Origin: Arthrobacter sp. U41
GTDB lineage: Bacteria; Actinomycetota; Actinomycetes; Actinomycetales; Micrococcaceae
Reading direction: 5' to 3'
Length of the DNA: 64,000 nt
NCBI RefSeq assembly: GCF_001750145.1
Contig: NZ_CP015732.1
Location: 2,852,001 to 2,916,000, forward strand
Numbering within the stretch: position 1 is the stretch's first letter; the number at the start of each line of letters is the position of its first letter. The translations under genes and the position numbers were made by a program. The notes beneath the pieces were generated by a model. The model did not search any database. It worked only from the letters and a program-made list of their open reading frames with translations, and was not told where the DNA came from. Shown in pieces: positions 26,485 to 34,790 of this stretch.

Positions 26485-27579
26485 TCAGGCCGCGCGGCTG
26501 ACGGTGGCCTCGGCCAGTTTCCGGAGCGCGGTCTTGGGCAGTTCGTCCAGCGGCAGGAGATCCAGGGCGGAGAAAGCTGCGCGCCCGAAGTCCGCTATCA
26601 GCACTTCCGTGGCCTGGAGTGCGCCGCAATCGGCGATGATGCGGCGGATCTCGTCCACGTCCGCGTCGTCCAGCCCCGGGCTGCCCAGCTTTGCGTCGAT
26701 GAAGGCTGACTCGGCAGGGCTGGCCAGGTCCAGGGCAAAGGCGATCAGGACGGTCCGCTTTCCTTCACGGAGATCGTCTCCGGCCGGCTTGCCCGTGGTG
26801 ACCGGATCGCCAAAGACTCCCAGGACGTCGTCGCGGAGCTGGAAGGCCTCGCCCAGCGGGAGGGCGAATGCCGAGTAGCCCCGCAGCAGCCCGTCGTGGG
26901 CGCCGGCCAGGGCGCCGCCCAACGCCAGCGGATGTTCCGTGGAGTACTTGGCGGACTTGAAGCGGATGATGGACTGGGCTCGGCTGACGGCCCCGGCGCG
27001 GTCCCGCCTGGGCCCGGCGACTTCCTCAAGGATGTCCAGGTACTGGCCCGCCATGACCTCGGCGCGCATCAGGTTGAAGATCAGCCGTGCCCGGCTGCCG
27101 GACGCTGCACTCTCCCCGATTTCGGTAAACGACTCCTCGCTGAAGGACAGGCACAGGTCCCCGGTCAGGATGGCGGCCGCGTGCCCGAACCGTTCGCTGT
27201 CCAGCGCCCAGCCCTGCGCCTCGTGCAGCTCGCTGAAGCGCCGGTGCACACTGGGGCCGCCCCGGCGGGTGTCCGAACGGTCGATGATGTCGTCGTGGAT
27301 CAGGGCCGCGGCCTGGAAAAGCTCCAGCGCGGACCCGGCCGTGACCACCTCGTTGGCTCCGGCCTCGCCCCCGGCTCCCCGCCAGCCCCAGTAGCACATG
27401 AGTGCCCGCAGGCGTTTTCCGCCGGTGACCAGGTTCGAGATGGATCCCATCAGCGGATCAATGTCGGGGGAGATGGCGGACATCACGGACTGCCGGGTGG
27501 TCAGGAAATCGGTGAGCTTTCCGGCGACGGCGGCAACGTACGAGGCCTGCTCCAGGCGCAGCTGCTCCGCGACGGTCAC
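26485..27579 (-). CDS. Polyprenyl (geranylgeranyl-type) diphosphate synthase
   Basis: Trans-prenyltransferase that extends allylic diphosphates with isopentenyl diphosphate. The 364-residue all-alpha protein has the first Asp-rich motif DDIID at 96-100 and the second as QLRDDVLG. GGKRLRALMCYW and RRGGPSVH are also conserved. It corresponds to IdsA2 (Rv2173) by neighbourhood. Product length (C15-C20 or longer, for menaquinone, carotenoid or undecaprenyl supply) cannot be set from sequence alone. GTG 27577-27579 overlaps the stop of the lipoprotein gene (GTGA), so the pair is coupled. Confidence 0.9.
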   Translation of the reverse strand: MTVAEQLRLEQASYVAAVAGKLTDFLTTRQSVMSAISPDIDPLMGSISNLVTGGKRLRALMCYWGWRGAGGEAGANEVVTAGSALELFQAAALIHDDIIDRSDTRRGGPSVHRRFSELHEAQGWALDSERFGHAAAILTGDLCLSFSEESFTEIGESAASGSRARLIFNLMRAEVMAGQYLDILEEVAGPRRDRAGAVSRAQSIIRFKSAKYSTEHPLALGGALAGAHDGLLRGYSAFALPLGEAFQLRDDVLGVFGDPVTTGKPAGDDLREGKRTVLIAFALDLASPAESAFIDAKLGSPGLDDADVDEIRRIIADCGALQATEVLIADFGRAAFSALDLLPLDELPKTALRKLAEATVSRAA

Positions 27580-28106
27580 TTGACGGACTCGGCGGCGACG
27601 TTCGCGCCGATGGTGAACGTGGAAACCCCGGCGGTCTCCAGCACCGAGATGTTGACCGTTTCGCTGTCACCGCGGAGGAAGTCCTTGGAGGGAATGGCTC
27701 CCACCGTTTCCCCCGGCACCGCCGTGAAGCCCTGGGCAACAAGTTCCTTCGTATAAAAGGCGAGCACCTCGGCCGAGGGCGCGGAGATGCTGCCAACGAG
27801 CGCCACGGTCGCCGGCGTCGTGGTCTTGTCGAAGCTGCTGGAGACGACCTTCGCCCCCGGCATAAGCGGCAGGAGCTGCTCCGGGAACCCCGGAACCATG
27901 GCGCCGACGGTGGCCGAGGTGCCGGGTGCGGCCGAGGGGCTCGCCGGCGCCGTCGTGGACGGTTGGGCCGGGGACGGCGCGGCCGAGACCGATGAGGAGC
28001 CCGACGCCGTCCCGGGGTTGGCGGGCGTGCACGCGGCCACGGCCATCAGCGTGCCCGCGGCCAGAACGGCTGCCGCAGCACGGTTGCGCTGTCCAAATAC
28101 CTTCAC
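27576..28106 (-). CDS. Putative lipoprotein
   Basis: A 176-residue protein of unknown function. The N terminus has a lipoprotein signal with the lipobox LMAVAAC (Cys near 26), then a Ser/Ala/Pro/Thr-rich linker (about 30-65). The compact C-terminal part (about 70-176) has alternating hydrophobic strands, for example TVALVGSISAPSAEVLAFYTKEL. The GTG start follows AGGAGG. It is divergent from dinB and coupled to the polyprenyl synthase. The context does not suggest a specific function. Confidence 0.8.
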   Translation of the reverse strand: MKVFGQRNRAAAAVLAAGTLMAVAACTPANPGTASGSSSVSAAPSPAQPSTTAPASPSAAPGTSATVGAMVPGFPEQLLPLMPGAKVVSSSFDKTTTPATVALVGSISAPSAEVLAFYTKELVAQGFTAVPGETVGAIPSKDFLRGDSETVNISVLETAGVSTFTIGANVAAESVK

Positions 28107-28167
28107 AGGGACTTTCCTCCTGGTGTTGACGCCGGATTCAGCCTCCAGTTTAGACAGTCCCGGGGCA

Positions 28168-28173
28168 TAGGAT
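28168..28173 (+). promoter_or_regulatory. -10 box, leaderless start of dinB
   Basis: TAGGAT ends 7 nt before GTG 28181, with no Shine-Dalgarno sequence between them. No SOS box was seen here. Confidence 0.5.
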
Positions 28174-28180
28174 TGAAGTC

Positions 28181-29443
28181 GTGCGGCCGGACCAGGAAAA
28201 TCAGCAGCGGGAGCAGTCCCCCCAGGGCACCGCCCAACGGCCCGGTGAAGCGCAACTGCGCGAGCTCCGGCGGAGCAGCATCATGCACGTGGACATGGAC
28301 GCGTTCTTTGTCTCCGTGGAACTTCGCACCCGTCCGGCCCTCGTCGGCAGGCCCGTCATCGTCGGCTATCCCGCGGACCGTTCCGTTGTGCTCTCCGCCT
28401 CCTACGAGGCACGGCGTTTTGGCGTCAAGTCCGCCATGCCGATGGTGGTTGCCATGCGGATGTGCCCCTCCGCCGTCGTCATCGAGCCCCGGCACAAGCT
28501 GTACTACGAGGTGTCCGGCCAGATCATGGGGATCTTCGGCTCGATCACCGACCTCGTGGAGCCACTGAGCGTGGACGAGGCCTTCCTCGACGTCGGGGGA
28601 GCGATCCGGCGGCTGGGCCCGCCCCGGGCGATCGGCGAACTCATCCGCACCCGCGTCCGCAGCGAACTGGGCATCACCGCGTCCGTCGGGATTGCCGCCA
28701 GCAAGTTCGTGGCGAAGATTGCTTCCACCCGATGCAAGCCGAACGGACTGCTGCTTATCGGTCCGGAGGAGACGGTCCCGTACCTGCACAGCCTGCCGGT
28801 CAGCGCCCTGTGGGGTGTCGGGGCCAAAACCGTCGACGTGCTGTCCCGGATGGGCATCCGGACCGTGGCGGACGTCGCGGCGTCCCCGCTGCCGTCGCTC
28901 CGGAAGGTGCTCGGTGCTTCGGGGGAGCACGTCTACCGCCTGTCGTGGGGGATTGACCCCCGGCCGGTCACCCCTGTGCGGCTCGAGAAGAGCATCGGCG
29001 CGGAGGAGACCTTCGCCGTGGACACCGCGGACGAGGCGCTGCTGCACCGCGAACTGCTGCGCCTTTCGCACCGGACGGCGGAGCGGCTCCGCAGTGCCGG
29101 CATGCACGCCCGCACCGTGGCCCTCAAGCTGCGCTACGCGGACTTCTCCACGATCACCCGCAGCCGCACGGTCAGCACCCCGATCGACAGCGCCCAGCTG
29201 CTGTACGCCGTCGCCGTCCAGCTGCTGGAATCACTCGGCGAACGCCCGATGACCGTGCGGCTCGTCGGGATCCGCGCCGAACAGCTCGAGGAGGCCGCAC
29301 AGGCCCCCCTCCAATTGAGCCTCGACCGCAGGGATGACAACTGGCGCGCCGCTGAGCAGGTCCTGGACCAGGTGACCCGGAAATTTGGCACCAAATCGGT
29401 GCTTCCGGCGCGCCTCCTGGACCCCGGGGACGCTCCGGGCTGA
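28181..29443 (+). CDS. dinB: DNA polymerase IV (Y family)
   Basis: Error-prone lesion-bypass polymerase. The 420-residue protein has the catalytic metal ligands in HVDMDAFF (D38) and SVDEAF (D132-E133), the YEARRFGVKSAMP finger region, and a thumb helix-hairpin-helix (LWGVGAKTVDVLSRMGI). The little-finger domain ends near QLSL (about 372-375), a possible sliding-clamp peptide. An extra roughly 34 N-terminal residues precede the core, as in other actinobacterial DinB. A LexA-like site lies after, not before, this gene. Confidence 0.93.
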   Translation: MRPDQENQQREQSPQGTAQRPGEAQLRELRRSSIMHVDMDAFFVSVELRTRPALVGRPVIVGYPADRSVVLSASYEARRFGVKSAMPMVVAMRMCPSAVVIEPRHKLYYEVSGQIMGIFGSITDLVEPLSVDEAFLDVGGAIRRLGPPRAIGELIRTRVRSELGITASVGIAASKFVAKIASTRCKPNGLLLIGPEETVPYLHSLPVSALWGVGAKTVDVLSRMGIRTVADVAASPLPSLRKVLGASGEHVYRLSWGIDPRPVTPVRLEKSIGAEETFAVDTADEALLHRELLRLSHRTAERLRSAGMHARTVALKLRYADFSTITRSRTVSTPIDSAQLLYAVAVQLLESLGERPMTVRLVGIRAEQLEEAAQAPLQLSLDRRDDNWRAAEQVLDQVTRKFGTKSVLPARLLDPGDAPG

Positions 29444-29719
29444 TTTTTACCCTGCTGCGGCCGCGTGATCAAGTCAAGGGGACGTTCGGCATCTTTCAGA
29501 ACAGGGCGCAACAAACTATCCTTAGTTATACGTAGATTTAGAACGACTGGAACGAGCGTTCGGACTAATGCAGGACCAGCTGAACACCCCGGAAGGGGCC
29601 GTGGAAGACCCGATTCGACCAATGACGGCGATCGGGAACCACACGGGAATCCCGCACGTTGTGGGTTTAGGGACACTGGCCGCGTCAGTCTGGACGTTGG
29701 CCGACTTAAGGAGGTCGTG
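29444..29719. other. Intergenic region between dinB and the DUF3040 gene
   Basis: A 276-nt region, more AT-rich near 29515-29545. It has a TATCCT -10-like box at 29517-29522 and a near-consensus SOS box at 29549-29562. A possible 50-codon frame (29568-29720) has a stop that overlaps the next start as TGATG. Confidence 0.4.
29549..29562. promoter_or_regulatory. Candidate LexA (SOS) box
   Basis: GGAACGAGCGTTCG matches the actinobacterial consensus CGAACRNRYGTTYG at all but the first base. It lies 158 nt before the DUF3040 start and 106 nt after the dinB stop. Confidence 0.35.
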
Positions 29720-30094
29720 ATGCCGCTCTCGGAGCACGAACAGAAGTTGCTAGAGCAACTTGAGAAGCAGCTGCATGAGGACGATCCCAAGTTCGCCAGC
29801 TCGATGGGCTCGGATGCGGGACGTTCATGGTCAACCCGCCATCTGGTGATCGGCGTCCTGGCCACCCTGGCCGGCGTCGTGCTCCTGCTTGTCGGCGTGA
29901 CAATCCAAAGCATCCTCGTCGGGGTCCTTGGCTTTGTGGTGATGGGCGGAGGGGTGTACTACGCCACCATGCGCGGTGCGGCGGCCGGCAAAGCCGACGC
30001 CACAGGTACAGCCCGGAAACCCGGGAAGCCCAGGAGTTCGTTCATGAGCAATCTGGAGGAACGCTGGGACGAGAGGCACCGCGGGGAGTCCTGA
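29720..30094 (+). CDS. DUF3040 membrane protein
   Basis: A 124-residue actinobacterial protein of unknown function. The N terminus MPLSEHEQKLLEQLEKQL is the DUF3040 signature (amphipathic helix). Two membrane segments lie at about 43-60 and 64-80 (VIGVLATLAGVVLLLVGV; SILVGVLGFVVMGGGVYYA), then a basic tail. ATG 29720 has AAGGAGG at 29708-29714. The family is commonly found just before mraZ, as here, which suggests a link with envelope or division but nothing more definite. Confidence 0.87.
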   Translation: MPLSEHEQKLLEQLEKQLHEDDPKFASSMGSDAGRSWSTRHLVIGVLATLAGVVLLLVGVTIQSILVGVLGFVVMGGGVYYATMRGAAAGKADATGTARKPGKPRSSFMSNLEERWDERHRGES

Positions 30095-30186
30095 CCCCCG
30101 GCCGGCGGCCCGATCCTCCGGCACCCCGGCAACTGCGACCTCCCCCAGGCGCCTCCACTTTCCACCACAGGGAAAACATAGGTGGC

Positions 30187-30215
30187 ACAAAAGACCCGCT
30201 CCGGCGGGTCTTTTG
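30187..30215 (+). terminator. Terminator after the DUF3040 gene
   Basis: Perfect 12-bp stem CAAAAGACCCGC / GCGGGTCTTTTG with loop TCCG; the right arm itself supplies the U-run. Confidence 0.85.
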
Positions 30216-30520
30216 CCGTTAACGGCGGTTAGCCACGCGTTCTTCGCCGACGGAGGGGGCCGCCGAAGCCTCCCCGGGCCGGCGCCTGCCCCCCGCGACG
30301 CAGTGTCGCATCCCGGCCCTGCACTTTCCCTCCACTGCGCACCACCGGCCCGATTCCTTGCCCCCGCGGGAAAGCAGCGGGCTGTTTGGGCCTTAATTGA
30401 CGCGCAAACGTTCGGCGTGTCGTTGACTGTGGAGGGATGTGGAGTAATGTGGAGGACGTAAGAGGGTAGTGGCAGCACGGGGGACGTTGAACTTTCCTAC
30501 GAACAGACAGGCGGTGGGCC
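30216..30520 (+). other. mraZ upstream region
   Basis: 305 nt without a gene. Nothing recognisable lies in 30216-30395. From 30423 there is a promoter with three MraZ boxes (described separately), then a leader of about 65 nt to the mraZ GTG. Confidence 0.6.
30423..30454 (+). promoter_or_regulatory. mraZ promoter with three MraZ boxes
   Basis: TTGACT (30423-30428), a 16-nt spacer and TAATGT (30445-30450) form a good promoter. Exactly overlying it are three copies of TGTGGAG at 30428, 30438 and 30448, a 10-bp period that puts them on one face of the helix. MraZ is known to repress its own operon through GTGG-type repeats, so autoregulation is well supported. Confidence 0.8.
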
Positions 30521-30949
30521 GTGTTTCTCGGCACACATTCGCCGCGTCTGGACGAAAAAGGTCGCATCATCCTTCCCGCGAAGTTCCGCGAGGAGCTTGC
30601 CGCGGGGCTGGTTCTCACAAGGGGCCAGGAACGCTGCATCTACGTCTTCAGTGAGGCGGAGTTCGGCCGGGTACACGAGCAAATGCGGGAGGCGCCAATC
30701 TCCAGCAAGCAGGCTCGCGACTACATCCGGGTTTTCCTCTCTGGAGCCTCCGACGAGGTACCTGACAAGCAGGGGCGCGTGACGATTCCGCCGGCGCTCC
30801 GGGAGTATGCAGGACTCGGCAGGGAACTCGCCGTCATCGGCGCAGGAACCCGCGCCGAGATCTGGGACGCCCAGGCCTGGAACGAGTACCTCGCAGAAAA
30901 GGAAACGGCCTTCTCGGAGACCGATGACGCCATACCGGGGATTCTCTGA
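30521..30949 (+). CDS. mraZ: Transcriptional regulator MraZ
   Basis: First gene of the division and cell-wall cluster and its likely autorepressor. The 142-residue protein has two AbrB-like MraZ halves: N-terminal [21 protein letters not shown] and C-terminal [20 protein letters not shown], each with the DxKGR-type DNA-binding loop. GTG 30521 begins the canonical MFLGT. Its operator repeats lie 67-93 nt upstream. Two hairpins separate it from rsmH. Confidence 0.95.
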   Translation: MFLGTHSPRLDEKGRIILPAKFREELAAGLVLTRGQERCIYVFSEAEFGRVHEQMREAPISSKQARDYIRVFLSGASDEVPDKQGRVTIPPALREYAGLGRELAVIGAGTRAEIWDAQAWNEYLAEKETAFSETDDAIPGIL

Positions 30950-30997
30950 AACCCCGCACGAACCAAGCAGCACTGCACGATTCTTGATCGAGATCTC

Positions 30998-31044
30998 CAG
31001 CCGCCCATCCGGCTGTTTTCCTGGCTCACTTCCCCGGAGCCAGG
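30998..31044 (+). terminator. Hairpins between mraZ and rsmH (possible attenuator)
   Basis: CAGCCG-CCCATC-CGGCTG followed by TTTTCC looks like a short intrinsic terminator (30998-31021). It is immediately followed by a perfect 8-bp hairpin, CCTGGCTC / GAGCCAGG (31020-31044). Partial termination inside the operon is inferred. Confidence 0.45.
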
Positions 31045-31146
31045 CGGACGAAGGATAGGCGCGGATGGGGATCTGGATCAAGAAGCGGCACGCGCAGCCA
31101 GCAGCCGCACTCCAGACATCGCCCCGCACAACGAAAGGACGCAGGC

Positions 31147-32145
31147 ATGACGGACCCTGACCAGTCGAAGCCTACGTCCGAACGCCATGTACCGGTCCTG
31201 AAGGACCGGTGCATTAATTTGTTGGCACCGGGGTTCGAGGCGGCGCGCAGCCGCGGTGAGACCCCCGTGGTCATTGATGCCACCCTGGGCATGGGCGGTC
31301 ACGCCGAGGCAATGCTGCAGCGCTTCCCGGACCTGCACCTGGTCGGCATCGACCGTGACGAGGAAGCCCTGGCCCTCGCGGGGGACCGGCTGACGCCCTT
31401 CGCCAACCGGATCGACCTGGTGCACGCCGTGTACGACGAAATCCCTGAGGTCCTGGCGGACCTCGGTTTCAACGAGGTCCACGGAGTCCTGATGGACCTC
31501 GGGGTATCCTCGCTCCAGTTGGACGAACGGGAGCGCGGCTTCGCCTACTCCTTCGATGCCCCGCTGGACATGCGCATGGACACGAGCCGCGGCCAGACCG
31601 CCGCCGACGTCGTCAACAACTACAGCGAAGAGGACCTGGTCCGGATCATCCGGAAATGGGGCGAAGAGAAGTTCGCCGGCCGCATCGCGAACAGGATTGT
31701 CACCGCACGCACCGCGAAGCCCTTCACCACCACGGGGGAGCTGGTCGAACAGATCCGTTCCGTCGTACCCGCCGGCGCCGCCAAGTCCGGCGGGCATCCC
31801 GCGAAGCGAACCTTCCAGGCGCTCCGGATTGAGGTCAACGAGGAACTCGATGTCCTGGAACGCGCCATCCCCGCAGCCATCAGCGCAATCGCCGTCGGCG
31901 GGCGCGTTGTCGTGATGTCCTACCACTCGCTGGAAGACAAGATCGTCAAGGGCTTCTTCCAGGCTGGATCCAAATCCTCCGCGCCACTCGGTTTCCCGGT
32001 GGAGCTGGAAGAGCACAAGGCAGAGCTGAAAACCCTGACGAAGGGCACGGAAGTGCCCACCGCCGCCGAAATCGCCGAGAACCCACGAGCCGCTTCCGCC
32101 CGGCTCCGCGCCGTGGAACGCATCAAAGCCAGGAGGGCCGCATGA
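31147..32145 (+). CDS. rsmH: 16S rRNA (cytosine-1402 N4) methyltransferase
   Basis: Methylates N4 of C1402 in the decoding centre with S-adenosylmethionine. The 332-residue protein has the SAM motif [24 protein letters not shown], and the family blocks [17 protein letters not shown] and [18 protein letters not shown] 31147 follows AAAGGACGC. The stop overlaps the ftsL-like ATG as ATGA. Standard second gene of the cluster. Confidence 0.96.
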   Translation: MTDPDQSKPTSERHVPVLKDRCINLLAPGFEAARSRGETPVVIDATLGMGGHAEAMLQRFPDLHLVGIDRDEEALALAGDRLTPFANRIDLVHAVYDEIPEVLADLGFNEVHGVLMDLGVSSLQLDERERGFAYSFDAPLDMRMDTSRGQTAADVVNNYSEEDLVRIIRKWGEEKFAGRIANRIVTARTAKPFTTTGELVEQIRSVVPAGAAKSGGHPAKRTFQALRIEVNEELDVLERAIPAAISAIAVGGRVVVMSYHSLEDKIVKGFFQAGSKSSAPLGFPVELEEHKAELKTLTKGTEVPTAAEIAENPRAASARLRAVERIKARRAA

Positions 32146-32834
32146 GCGCCGCCGCTGTCAGCAGATTCCCCGTCGCCACAGACGCGGCGGCCCGCGCACT
32201 GCCCGGGATCACCCCCGGCACCGGGCCCTCCCGGAAAGCGCGCACCCCGCTCTCGCTGGTCCGGTCAGCGCCCCGGAAACGCCGCGCCCCGTTCGTTGTG
32301 CTCTGCTTCGGTCTCCTCGCCGTCGCCCTCATGGCAGTGCTGGTCCTCAACATCTCCGTCTCCACCGCGCAGTACCAGCTGGTGCAGCTGCGGAGCGAAC
32401 AGTCCACGCTGACGAAGCAGAACCAGGACCTGACCCAGCAGGTGCAAAACTTCGACGCCCCGCAGAACCTGGCAGCCAAGGCCACCGAACTGGGCATGGT
32501 GGCCTCCACCGTCAAGGGCCAGATCGACCTCTCCACCCTGAGCGTTACCGGCAAGGCGAAACCCGCGGTCAAGGGCGACGCCCCCGGCGCCGTCATCGCC
32601 GCGCCGGCCGTTGCCGGGCAGCTCCGGGTTGTTCCGCCCGCCACCGTCAAGGAGCCGCTCGCAAACCGCAAACCGGCCGAGGCCGCGGCGCCGGCAGCAG
32701 CCGCAAGTCCCGCCGCCGAGGGCGCACCAGCCGCCCCGGCGGCCCCGGCCGCCGCCGTTGTTCCTGCTCCGCCGGCTGTCGAACTCCACGGGGGCTCGGT
32801 TCCGGCCCCCGCGCAGAAGGTCCCGGGACAGTAA
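32142..32834 (+). CDS. ftsL: FtsL-like division protein
   Basis: A bitopic membrane protein of the divisome. The basic N-terminal cytoplasmic stretch (about 1-48) is followed by one membrane helix (about 49-70, [20 protein letters not shown]) and a short periplasmic coiled coil (about 73-110, [23 protein letters not shown]). The last 100 or so residues are low-complexity Ala/Pro-rich, longer than in most FtsL. Assigned from position between rsmH and ftsI and from topology; sequence conservation in FtsL is weak. Confidence 0.82.
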   Translation: MSAAAVSRFPVATDAAARALPGITPGTGPSRKARTPLSLVRSAPRKRRAPFVVLCFGLLAVALMAVLVLNISVSTAQYQLVQLRSEQSTLTKQNQDLTQQVQNFDAPQNLAAKATELGMVASTVKGQIDLSTLSVTGKAKPAVKGDAPGAVIAAPAVAGQLRVVPPATVKEPLANRKPAEAAAPAAAASPAAEGAPAAPAAPAAAVVPAPPAVELHGGSVPAPAQKVPGQ

Positions 32835-32876
32835 CGCAGGACGGACCACCAGCCAGGCAACAAGCAAGGAAACATC

Positions 32877-34673
32877 GTGGCAGAGAAGACCGGCAAGGCA
32901 CGCAAGGCCAAAGCGCCAAGCGCGACCCGGCGGCTGCGGTTGGGCCTTGGTGTCATGCTGACCCTCCTGCTCGTCGTCGGCGGAAAGCTGTTCCTGGTCC
33001 AGGGCCTGGACGTCGGGGGGATGGCTGAAGCCGCCCTGCAGAACAGGCTCACCCCGGTCGAACTACCCGCCGAGCGCGGCAGCATCCTCGATGCCAACGG
33101 CACCGTCCTGGCCAGCAGCGTGATCCGCTACAACCTCGTCGTCGATCAAAGAGTCAACACCAAGACCGAGACGTTCCGCCGGTTCGACGAGGGCACCGAG
33201 AAGCTGGTCGAGGTTTCCCGGGACCAGGGCATCTCCGAGCTTGCCCCGCTGCTGGGCATGGACACGGCCACGGTCAGGGAGGCCCTCACCGGCGGCCAGC
33301 CCTACTACATCGTGGCCAAGGACCTGAAGCCTGACGTCGAGGACCGCATCTCCAAACTCCAGATCCCGGGCATCGTCACGGTGGGAACCAGCAAGCGGGT
33401 GTATCCCAACGGCTCGGTGGCCGGCGGGATCGTCGGGTTCCTGAAGGACGGCACCACCGGACAGGCAGGCCTCGAACAGACCCAGGACGAGATCCTCAAA
33501 GGCACTCCCGGCAAACGGCTCTTCGAAATCGGCGCCGACGGGCTGCGCATCCCGGTCGGGGTGGACCAGCTGACCCCGGCCGTGAACGGCAAGGACCTCA
33601 AACTCACCCTGAACTCGGACCTGCAGTACTTCGCCCAGCAGGCGATCCAGAGCCAGCGCGACAAACTCAGCGCCGAGTGGGGCGTTGTCATCGTCCAGGA
33701 CATCAAAACCGGCGACATCATCGCCATGGCGGACACCAACTCCCCGGACCCCAACGACCCGGGCAAGTCCGAGGCCAAGGACCGCGGCGTCCGGGCCGTG
33801 ACGGCGGCCTACGAGCCCGGTTCGGTGCAAAAGATGATCACGGCCGCCGCCCTGATCGAGGAGGGCAAGTCCAGTCCGCTGGACAAGTTCACCATCCCGT
33901 CCTCGTACACCGTGGACGGGCAGACGTTCAACGACGCCTTCCCCCACGGCACCGAGGACCGGACCCTGGCCGGCATCCTCGGCTGGTCGATGAATACCGG
34001 CACGGTCATGGCCGGCGAGCGGCTCAGCAAGGAGCAGCGCTATGACTGGCTGAAGAAGTTCGGCATCGGGGAGGCGCCGGACATTGGACTCCCCGCCCAG
34101 GCCCAGGGGATCCTGACCCCCGCCGATCAGTGGGACGGCCGACAGCAGTACACCGTCCTGTTCGGCCAGGGCGTCTCGCAGTCCACGCTCCAGACCGTGC
34201 GGGCCTTCCAAAGCGTCGCCAACAACGGGGTGATGCTTCAGCCGCGGCTGATTGACAGCTACATCAACCCGGACGGCACCGAGGAGAAGGTGCCGGCGCA
34301 GGATCCCCGGCAGATCGTCTCCCCGGACACGGCCCGCCAGGTCCGGGACATCCTCGAGAGCGCCGTCACCGAGGGCCAGATCAAGGAAGCGGCGCTGGAC
34401 GGCTACCGGGTCGGGGCGAAGACCGGCACCTCGCAATCCCCGTGCGACGACGGCACCGCCGGCTTCTGCGGCTACACGGCGTCGATGGTGGGGATGGCGC
34501 CGATGGACGATCCGCGGTTTATTGTTGAAGTGGTGCTGCAACGGCCCAAGGGCGATATCTACGGAATCTCGAACGGACCGGTTTTCCGGTCCGTGATGAG
34601 CCAGGCGCTGCGGACGTTCAACGTCGCGCCGTCCACCGGCGAGCCCGTCCGGCTGCCGCAGTTCGCCAAGTAG
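32877..34673 (+). CDS. ftsI: Septal peptidoglycan transpeptidase (PBP3/FtsI, PbpB)
   Basis: Class B penicillin-binding protein that cross-links septal peptidoglycan. The 598-residue protein has a membrane anchor at about 21-42, a pedestal domain (LPAERGSILDANG), and a transpeptidase domain with all three active-site motifs: S316-VQK, S371-MN and K515-TG. There is no C-terminal PASTA domain, unlike some Firmicute homologues. The start is GTG 32877 after CAAGGAAACATC. It functions with FtsW encoded at 40686. Confidence 0.95.
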   Translation: MAEKTGKARKAKAPSATRRLRLGLGVMLTLLLVVGGKLFLVQGLDVGGMAEAALQNRLTPVELPAERGSILDANGTVLASSVIRYNLVVDQRVNTKTETFRRFDEGTEKLVEVSRDQGISELAPLLGMDTATVREALTGGQPYYIVAKDLKPDVEDRISKLQIPGIVTVGTSKRVYPNGSVAGGIVGFLKDGTTGQAGLEQTQDEILKGTPGKRLFEIGADGLRIPVGVDQLTPAVNGKDLKLTLNSDLQYFAQQAIQSQRDKLSAEWGVVIVQDIKTGDIIAMADTNSPDPNDPGKSEAKDRGVRAVTAAYEPGSVQKMITAAALIEEGKSSPLDKFTIPSSYTVDGQTFNDAFPHGTEDRTLAGILGWSMNTGTVMAGERLSKEQRYDWLKKFGIGEAPDIGLPAQAQGILTPADQWDGRQQYTVLFGQGVSQSTLQTVRAFQSVANNGVMLQPRLIDSYINPDGTEEKVPAQDPRQIVSPDTARQVRDILESAVTEGQIKEAALDGYRVGAKTGTSQSPCDDGTAGFCGYTASMVGMAPMDDPRFIVEVVLQRPKGDIYGISNGPVFRSVMSQALRTFNVAPSTGEPVRLPQFAK

Positions 34674-34790
34674 CACCCGCCCGAGAACCAGCACGTCCCT
34701 CACGAACCTTTACCGGAAACTGAGCCTGCGGGCCGGAGGAATCCTCCGTGCGCAGCACCAGATCAACCAGCACCACCAACGGAGATCCTC

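Noticed and set aside
28107..28180. LexA box in the dinB promoter
   Set aside because: No GAAC-N4-GTTC pattern is present; the only good match is downstream of dinB at 29549.
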